From Anarhynchus alexandrinus (Eukaryota; Chordata; Aves; Charadriiformes; Charadriidae), in the NCBI GenBank assembly GCA_008711295.1, contig VUYV01000047.1, forward strand, positions 2,391,801 through 2,455,800: a stretch of DNA of 64,000 nucleotides, given 5' to 3'. This document shows, one piece after another, positions 62,992-64,000 of the stretch (positions are counted from its first letter, which is position 1; each line of letters opens with the position of its first letter). Both the position numbers and the translations under genes were made by a program. The notes under the pieces are model-generated. The model was not told the origin of the DNA. It did not search any database and was given only the letters and a program-made list of their open reading frames with translations.

Positions 62992-64000
62992 ATACGAACT
63001 GGAAAATGCAGTTGTGGCAGCAGCTGAACTTCAATTTAGGTAGCTTAAACTGTTATTATTCCCCACGCACAAAGACAGTTTCTTACATATCAGTAATATG
63101 TTTGCAGCAGAAAGACGTACACAGCTTCCGTGAGTTTTCTGCACCTCCCTCCCGGCAAGCCCTGCTGCTTACACCAGTCTGAAAGCCGCGTAATCCCCTA
63201 TGGCTCCCCTGAAATAACAGAGGAGCAGCAGAACAAGCAACATTTTTTTCAGCTTCACGCATGTGCCTGAACGCTGAGGGGCTTAAAACCCACGAGCCTC
63301 ACTCCTCTAGCGACCCCAGGCAGAAGCAAGGTAAGGGCAACCAGAGGTATTTTGTGTGCTTATGATAACGTGATGTGTGTGATATTTTATTTAAATCACT
63401 GAATTCCTGCTAATAAAATATCACAGCCACCACAGGAGACAGAAGCCATTCCTACAGTGCAAATCAAGCACAAGAGAGGACAACGCCGCAAACAGAGGAC
63501 CTGGAAATGCAGAACCAGTAGAGGAGGTTCTCTATCCCTTTAAAATTCATGGATGGTTTTCTTTGCCAAAAGCCTCATTTCACATCACAGAACTGCAAAA
63601 AGCAATCAGAACCTACCCGGGTTTTCATTTCTCCTGCATGTACGTGGGATATTTTGTGAGATGATTTTCATGTCCGGTCTTGTACTACTGGGAGTCACCT
63701 GGATAGAAAGTCTCGTTGGGCTGTGGAAATTCCTGGCAAGTGTCTAAAAAATTAACTACAGTCAGGCCACCACTTCGTCCAAATTTCCTAATTTTCTTGG
63801 TAAAGGCCTAGAAATTGAAAGTGATTCTTCCACAAAATTATTTCATGTAAATGTCTAAACGCAAGTTCAGGAGTTTCTCTTTTCGTAATGATTGACTAAT
63901 ACAAACCTTTCAGTTTCGCTTGAAATGCCCAAGTTTTTCTCCCTTTCCTAAATTATGTGCATAATCATCTTTTCTTTTTACCAGATTGCTCTAATGAGTG
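62992..64000. other. Noncoding sequence at window end
   Basis: No gene or repeat recognised. Frames are at most 64 codons. Confidence 0.4.

Noticed and set aside
1..64000. CRISPR arrays, prophage, operons, tRNA or rRNA genes, known microRNAs
   Set aside because: No regularly spaced repeats, no bacterial-type gene packing, and no match by eye to the tRNA, rRNA or well-known microRNA sequences I looked for.

Overview
The window looks like a gene-poor stretch of a bird nuclear genome. The best evidence is a set of CR1 LINE 3' ends. These carry the avian CR1 tail, a short stem-loop followed by copies of an ATTCTATG-type octamer, at about 5.1, 27.3, 42.5 and 62.6 kb. More decayed CR1 tails lie at about 9.3 and 44.5 kb. 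The sequence is AT-rich, full of poly-A/poly-T runs, and shows no operons, ribosome binding sites or dense coding. I recognise no protein-coding exon, tRNA, rRNA, snRNA or known microRNA.

Layout. 0-9 kb: AT-rich unique sequence with a local pair of ~65 bp diverged repeats (4.3 and 5.8 kb), a CR1 tail (5.1 kb) and a possible palindromic old repeat (7.2 kb). 9-30 kb: unique sequence with an old CR1 tail (9.3 kb), MIR-like SINE fragments (11.0 and 26.8 kb), a CpG-dense patch (13.8 kb), a 12-bp perfect hairpin (26.87 kb), a CR1 tail (27.3 kb) and a palindromic MITE-like element (29.5 kb). 30-39 kb: a 30-bp direct duplication around an ambiguous base, a small CpG patch (31.2 kb), a 30-bp strictly alternating pyrimidine/purine tract (35.45 kb) and a MIR-like fragment (37.5 kb). 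39-42 kb: the part most likely to be regulatory, with two CpG-dense patches, consensus-like splice donors and an E-box-rich AT segment that reads like a conserved noncoding element. 42-64 kb: a CR1 in inverse orientation with a reverse-transcriptase C-terminal remnant, CR1 and MIR fossils, another CpG-dense patch (52.7 kb), an assembly gap inside poly-A (53.9 kb), a 243-codon open reading frame of unknown meaning (55.2 kb), and a CR1 with a frameshifted pol remnant that lacks the usual 3' hairpin (62.6 kb).

I see no multi-gene system. Most short open frames here are what chance gives in AT-rich DNA. The points most worth checking are the 243-codon frame, the isolated CpG patches with nearby donor sites, and the structural elements (alternating tract, hairpin, palindromic MITE). 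Repeat names come from recognising consensus-like stretches, with no database search. Conservation calls are inference only.
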